Shown piece by piece: positions 58,580 to 64,000 of a stretch of 64,000 nucleotides of DNA (its first letter is position 1; every line of letters begins with the position of its first letter). The stretch covers positions 11,504,501 to 11,568,500 of the forward strand of contig NC_063265.1 of NCBI RefSeq assembly GCF_019578655.1, in the 5' to 3' direction. The translations under genes and the position numbers were made by a program. The DNA is from Ricinus communis (Eukaryota; Streptophyta; Magnoliopsida; Malpighiales; Euphorbiaceae). The notes beneath the pieces were generated by a model. That model was not told the origin of the DNA and ran no database searches. It saw only the letters and a program-made list of their open reading frames with translations.

Positions 58580-60528
58580 CTGTACATTTTTATTTTTTAT
58601 TTTTGCTAAAGATCGAGGCTTGAGATGTAATTCAAAGTCTTCATTTTGCTAAACAATCTTGCTTATTTTCTTGGAAACAAACTTTCCATGTTATTATTCA
58701 AGGAAAGGTTAATTGTCACATCAAATAGACATTTGCTATCTTTGCCCTATTTCTTCTTCTTCTTTATGGCTTATCCTTCTTAAATTTAATCGGAAATGGA
58801 TACACAATGCATCTACAATTTACTACCTTTCAACTTTTCTTTTTCTCTCTTCATCATAAAGCTCTGTGCATAATCTTTTAATACTTTTCTGGGACTACTA
58901 ATTGAGATTAAAAAATATTGAATTATTCACTAATATTAATAAAAATAAATATTATTTCTACCCTTATATGTATATATATAATATGTCCATTGTAAAAAAG
59001 AATAGGAGGCTTTTCCTTGTTGTTGACTAGACCCCTCAACCTCAAGTTTTGAAAATTAAAATCATACATCGCCCTGATATTTTTCTCTCATAAAGGCCAC
59101 CTCTGCTATAAACAATTACTTGACGTACCAAACTTGTTTTGGTCTGAATTTGTTAAGCCACAGGCATTAATTCACTAAAAGTTTATTCCATAATTATGGG
59201 ATATTTCAACCCATATATTTGTAAGTAATACAATATTCATCAATTCTTAATTCTTTCATTTCTTAAACTATTTTTATAGTATTTAACATAAAATACCATT
59301 TTGTAAAATATTCTCCAAATAAAAATGGCTATGAAGGGTTCATTATCATTAGGTTATGATATGATAATAAATAAACAGTCGGTGGTGACTAAACCTATTT
59401 AATTAAAAGACTCAAAGTATCATGTAAATTTTGATTTTAACAACCTACACTATTTATATTATTCAAGTTCAGAACTAATGTGCATTTGTCGCCATACATT
59501 CTTGATGACAATGCTCTCAACATTATATTAAATTCATTTGCACAATTATAGATACTAAATAACATAACATAACACAAACCCCACATCAGTTTCTGCTTCT
59601 AAAATAAAACATTAATTTGTCATCAAAATTAGTATACATATATATTATGGGGCGGCTACTAACAGGCATTTCACATCATCATTTTATTTTATTTGGTTGA
59701 ACCATTCGCCACATCCAACTGCAAAAGGAATCCGACTTATTGTAATTATGATTTAAATTGAGCATTGGCAATGAAGATAAATAAATAAGGAGATTAGAAG
59801 GCTAATCCTAGAAGAGAAGGAGGAATTAGTAATAATAAATAGTACAGTTATACTGCATAACGAGATGAATAATGGTTTTTTCATGAAAATCCATACCAAA
59901 CATGACCTATCGAGAAAGCCAACTTAGATCCCATCATATATACGTTTATGTAATTACAGTATTTAATAAATAAAAAATATTACGTATTATTATAGAAATT
60001 GTTTCGATCTATGAATAGACTAGTAAACTAAATCTATTTAATAATTTTTTATATGTTTATCGTCTTTGTTTAATCTAAAATGTTTAATATATTATTAATA
60101 TTTAAATGTTTAATATATTAGTAATGTTTAAGGAGAAAATATCTGCTTCTACAATAACGACACATACAAACATGTCCTAAACAAATGGAATCGTGTCATT
60201 TTAGTGTGGGCCATAGTTATCCACATAAGCAAGAGGCGTTGCCTGATCATGTGCCAGTTAGACCTTAACCCCATCGACGTCGCCTGTAGAACAAGTGATA
60301 ACACGCTTGCTCAGTGGCATATAATAGTAAATTCTATAAACATCAAGCCCTTTTCATTACCGGCCACCATCTAAACCACTCCATTAAGTTTTCCTCCCAT
60401 GAACACGACTAGACTTTTTCCTTTCTAGACAACCAAACAACCAAAAACAAACCCAGAGAAAGTGAAAGAAAATTAGATACAGATAAATATACATAAACCA
60501 AAAGAAAAATTATTAGGGAGAAAAAGAA
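58216..60528. other. intergenic DNA with three (AT)n microsatellites
   Basis: (AT)n runs at 58381-58408, 58461-58492 and 58551-58579, then AT-rich sequence. No open frame with recognisable content. The last 200 bases are the presumed EDR1 promoter and 5' UTR. Confidence 0.6.
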
Positions 60529-63500
60529 ATGAAGCACATTTTCAAGAAATTACATATAGGAAGTGGTCATGAGCCAAACCACCGACCGGACGAGACTCCT
60601 TCACCATCACAATCTTGCAGCTCCGATCACCGTACTTCCTCCGTCAATGCTCCCGCGAGTCCTCCTTCAACGTCTTCGTCACCAGTAATTGCCACGACGA
60701 TTGTTACTTCTTCGGCGATGAATAATAATAATAATAGCACTAATAATAATGATAATAATACTAACAACAATAATAATAATAATAATAATAATCGTACGGA
60801 TTACTATGCTTCAGAGGAAGATTACCAGATACAGCTAGCGCTGGCGCTGAGTGCGAGCGCGTCGAATTCGGAGTTTAGAGAAGATCACGAAAATGATCAG
60901 ATCAGAGCAGCGACGCTGTTGAGTTTGGGAGGAATCATAATAATCATACTCATAATCCTACTCATCGGATCGATATGCCCAGGAATAAAGGAGAGCTTGC
61001 TGCTGAGGCCTTGTCTAGGCAATACTGGGTGAGTGTTATCGAAGTTGAATTCTGAGGAATTGAATTTCCTACCACGTGGATTCTTTTTATAGTAATCAGC
61101 TGTAATTAGGGTTTAATCTCAAGTAATTTTGGTTTCTCATTCTGGATTTCTGTTGATTAGGGTTTAATAATTGAATATTGTATAATTCACTGCTGAGTTT
61201 TGTTGGGGAAACAGAGTAGATTGAACTGTTCTTGAGTTCATCTTTGAGCTTTTTGATGGACTGTGATTAGGCCTATGGAGAATTGTTGTACCATAGTACA
61301 TTTGACTATGATTAATGTTGATTAGGTCATAATTGTTTGGCATTTACCTAAACTGTTAGAGATAGGATTCAGGTCAAGTAATTTCAGTTGTGCATGAAGG
61401 AACTGTTGGGAATAAGCCAGAATTTGGCTTTTTTATTTTTGGTAGTTGATGCTGAACATAGCTCCATCCAATTGGGTACTTTAATCAGGATTTTATATTT
61501 CCAGGTCAAATGCTTGGTTTATACTTACTTTATTGTTATGTCTGGGAAAATCTGGTCAATTAAACTGTATTTGAGTCATGGCTGCTCCTATGTGGTGTAT
61601 TGAGCTTGGTTATTGGGTTCTATTGGGGTTTGTGGTGTGTTTAACGCATGCTTGTACCATATAGTTTTGGATGAATGCTGGTTCAGTTCAGTCAAAAGTT
61701 AAAACACTTATTTGATTCACTTTTCACTGACCACTAGAAATGCCATTTCTATATGCCTGTGTAGACCTGTGTTGCTAACATATGATGCCACTAGTTAATG
61801 TCACCTTACTTCTATTTGCCTCAACTTGTATGGATTAGTTCAACATGAATTTAATGTGCTTTGCTATGAGGAGAAAGTAACTGATGGTTTTCTGTGCGTA
61901 TGGGTAATCCCAGAAATGAGTGGCACACCTGTGTTTACCTCGATTTTGTTTAAGGTGATTCTAGATGCCAACAATACAGGAATTTGTGTTTCTCGCGTAT
62001 GTTGCTATCATATGTTGCTATCTCACTTTTATTTGCTTCGACTTGTTTTGCATTGACTCTCCAGGAATACAATGTGCTGGACTATGAAGAGAAAGTAATG
62101 GATGGTTTTTATGATGTGTTCTCCAGAAGTCCAGTAGTCCAAGCAAAAATGCCATCTCTCACAGAACTAGAAACAAACCCTGGGAGTTCTAGTTTTGAAG
62201 CAGTAGTAATAAACCGAGCAATGGATCATGCATTGGAAGAGTTGGTCCAAGTTGCACAATGTATTGCTCTAGATTGCCCTGCTACAGATGTTGGCATTTT
62301 AGTACAGCGACTGGCAGAAGTTGTCACAGGACATATGGGTGGGCCAGTAAAGGATGCTAATATAATGTTGGCAAGGTGGATGGAAAGAAGCACAGATTTG
62401 AGGAAATCTCTCCACACAAGTGCATTGCCTATTGGGTCGATAGATATTGGTTTGTCTCGCATCGGGCTTTACTTTTAAGGTCAGACTTATGTTTCAACTA
62501 GTGACTAGTTATAACTTATTTGGCTACCTGGAAACTTTTGTGTTCAATATCTTCTTAACTCGGTTGTAGGTATTGGCTGACAATATAAGGTTTCCTTGCC
62601 GGCTGGTGAAGGGTAGCCATTACACTGGTATAGAGGATGATGCTATCAACATAATAAAGTTAGAAGATGAGAGGTTATTGTCTTTTTTTCTTTGTGTCCA
62701 TGTATTTATTATTATTGATTGGACTTATTGAGTGCTTAAAAATTTTAATTAACAATGCAACTCTTTTTTCTGTAAGGGTGTGTGCATATGACAGACGTCT
62801 GTATTAGTTAAGGGTTTCTTCCTGGTTATTATTCCTTCCTTAGACTGAGATCATTTGTACATGCAAGTTGCAAACCTATTGATGCTCCATTCAGAAAGGT
62901 CGGCCATGTTAAGGATGGTGGGGTAAAGCAAGAAAGGGGTAGACCTAAACAAACATGAAAACAAGTTAACAAAATCTAGGATGATCTATTGATGTAGCCC
63001 AAAATTTGGAGTTGAGAAGTAGAATGCAATAGCGGACCCCAATTAAGTGGGAATCAAGGCTTAGTTGAGTTGAGTTTTATTTCCTCCTTAGAATTGAGCA
63101 GACATGGAATGATATCTTATTTCTCCGGTTATTATCTTTTCTGTTACTGCTTAGAACGGCCAGCTTTTTCTTGTTGAGTGGCCATTGTTTGTTGTCTCGA
63201 GCTGAAAGGGGCTCAGGCTTAGGCCACATGAGAAATGCTTGTGTACTGGGTCAAGGAATCAGAGTATAATTGTGTATAGCCCATGCAAATTGGTGGGTTC
63301 CCATTTTAAAGTTAAAGGTCATAATAAACTATACTTTCATAATCTTTTCTCAATGCTGTGTTGAGTTTTATGTGTATAGTTCATGGTTTTCCTCTAGTTC
63401 GGCCTCATGGCTGAGCTTAAGATCTGAAAACTGTTGAACATTTTTCACTTGCAGATTTATGAGAATCATTTGATTGTGTTCCTCTCATTTTCTTGAAGAG

Positions 63501-64000
63501 CTTATAGTGTTACTGCATTTTTTATTTTGTCTGTTTGTACATGCGTGTGAATTTGGTTTAGTAGATGAGACTTACTTCCAGTTGTTTTTACTTCTAACTT
63601 GTGAATTTTGTGACTTCAGGGAGTTTTTGGTTGATCTCATGGCAGATCCTGGGACACTAATACCAGCTGATGTTCTGAGTGCAAAAGACACTACCTTTAA
63701 ATCATATAATCCAAACATAAATATAATCGCCGGTCTTCAGTCTCCTAATGAGTCTGAAATTATTTATACAAGATCAAGCCCATCATTTGGTGAAGGCAGT
63801 AGTCAGAACTCTTCAATGGATGGTAGTTTGCCTCTGGATAGAAGGTCAAGTAATGAAACTGCAGAATCCTTGGCTTCATTCTCTGGTGCTAGTTCCAATG
63901 TTGGTGTTGGTTCTTCTGGAGGACCTAGTAAAGTAGCTTCTTCTAATCAACATGGTAATATTTCCTCCTTGGCTATTGGGTACAAGGGGGGTCGTGGAAC
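60529..64000 (+). CDS. EDR1: EDR1-type Raf-like MAPKKK, N-terminal part (runs off the window)
   Basis: EDR1 is a Raf-like protein kinase that restrains salicylate-linked defence, cell death and ethylene-induced senescence. Four exons seen: 60529-61028, 62065-62479, 62570-62673 and 63620 onward, open at the window end. The N-terminus [17 protein letters not shown] and then a Ser/Pro-rich linker are strongly conserved in EDR1. A poly-Asn run follows (residues 65-88), then [20 protein letters not shown] and [13 protein letters not shown]. Exons 2-4 encode the EDR1/CTR1 regulatory domain ([56 protein letters not shown], then [14 protein letters not shown]). The kinase domain is outside the window. 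One base is missing near 60931-60934 in exon 1 and two near 62460 and 62472-62476 in exon 2; with these counted both exons are whole-codon lengths. Confidence 0.92.
60719..60792 (+). repeat. coding (AAT)n trinucleotide repeat in EDR1 exon 1
   Basis: AAT-rich tract encoding the poly-asparagine run, residues 65-88, interrupted by Ser, Thr and Asp codons. Likely to vary in length between accessions. Confidence 0.9.
61770..61898 (+). pseudogene. decayed duplicate of the EDR1 exon 2 start inside intron 1
   Basis: Sequence corresponding to intron end plus the first roughly 18 codons of exon 2 (real copy at about 61987-62115) is repeated about 219 bases upstream. The duplicate still reads [16 protein letters not shown], close to [15 protein letters not shown], but lacks a good CTCCAG acceptor and has diverged afterwards. 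Confidence 0.75.

Noticed and set aside
61388..62056. Small frames in EDR1 intron 1
   Set aside because: Intronic; the only meaningful part is the decayed exon 2 duplicate, recorded separately.
1..64000. CRISPR arrays, operons, bacterial or organelle DNA
   Set aside because: Gene structure, intron content, splice sites and protein families are those of a plant nuclear genome; no such structures seen.

Overview
This is a 64 kb piece of nuclear DNA from a flowering plant, almost certainly a eudicot. Genes have many introns, the intergenic DNA is AT-rich with long (AT)n microsatellites, and there are plant retrotransposon relics. The recognisable proteins are plant types: CYSD-type O-acetylserine (thiol)lyase, MON2, a D-34/SMP late-embryogenesis protein, TSR2, a glyoxal-oxidase-like GLOX and an EDR1 kinase. 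I cannot fix the species from the sequence.

Layout. 1-7253: a Ty3/gypsy element of the Athila/Tat type on the minus strand, with a partial 3' LTR (1-1325), broken gag and protease, no reverse transcriptase, a tRNA-Asp primer site and a complete 5' LTR (5872-7253). 7860-23043: three tandem plus-strand copies of one ten-exon cytosolic cysteine synthase (OAS-TL) gene, separated by 4-5 kb of AT-rich DNA with MITE-like and microsatellite sequence. 24-29 kb: three small minus-strand genes for secreted peptides with a CX3CX3C...CX3CX3C cysteine pattern (thionin-like). Two are recent duplicates; the third is short and easily missed. 29.8-50.6 kb: one very large plus-strand gene, MON2, for which I trace all 44 exons. 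Its introns hold a 330-bp LTR retrotransposon (TRIM/SMART type), a LINE fragment and a pair of MITE-like hairpins. 51.7-52.7 kb: a seed-type LEA gene on the minus strand with ABRE/RY promoter motifs. 53.7-55.8 kb: TSR2, divergent from the LEA gene. 56.6-58.2 kb: an intronless GLOX. 60.5 kb to the window end: the first four exons of an EDR1-type Raf-like MAPKKK.

Functionally the region mixes housekeeping genes (MON2 in Golgi/endosome traffic, TSR2 in 40S ribosome biogenesis, cysteine synthesis) with stress or defence genes (Cys-rich peptides, GLOX, EDR1, LEA). It is a gene neighbourhood rather than a co-regulated unit.

A caution for every coding call: nearly every conserved gene shows one to five single-base length differences, mostly a base lost from a short homopolymer, that break an otherwise perfect reading frame. 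MON2 has exactly five, and its 44 exons sum to a whole number of codons once these are counted. The likeliest cause is uncorrected sequencing or assembly error, so I do not call these genes pseudogenes.
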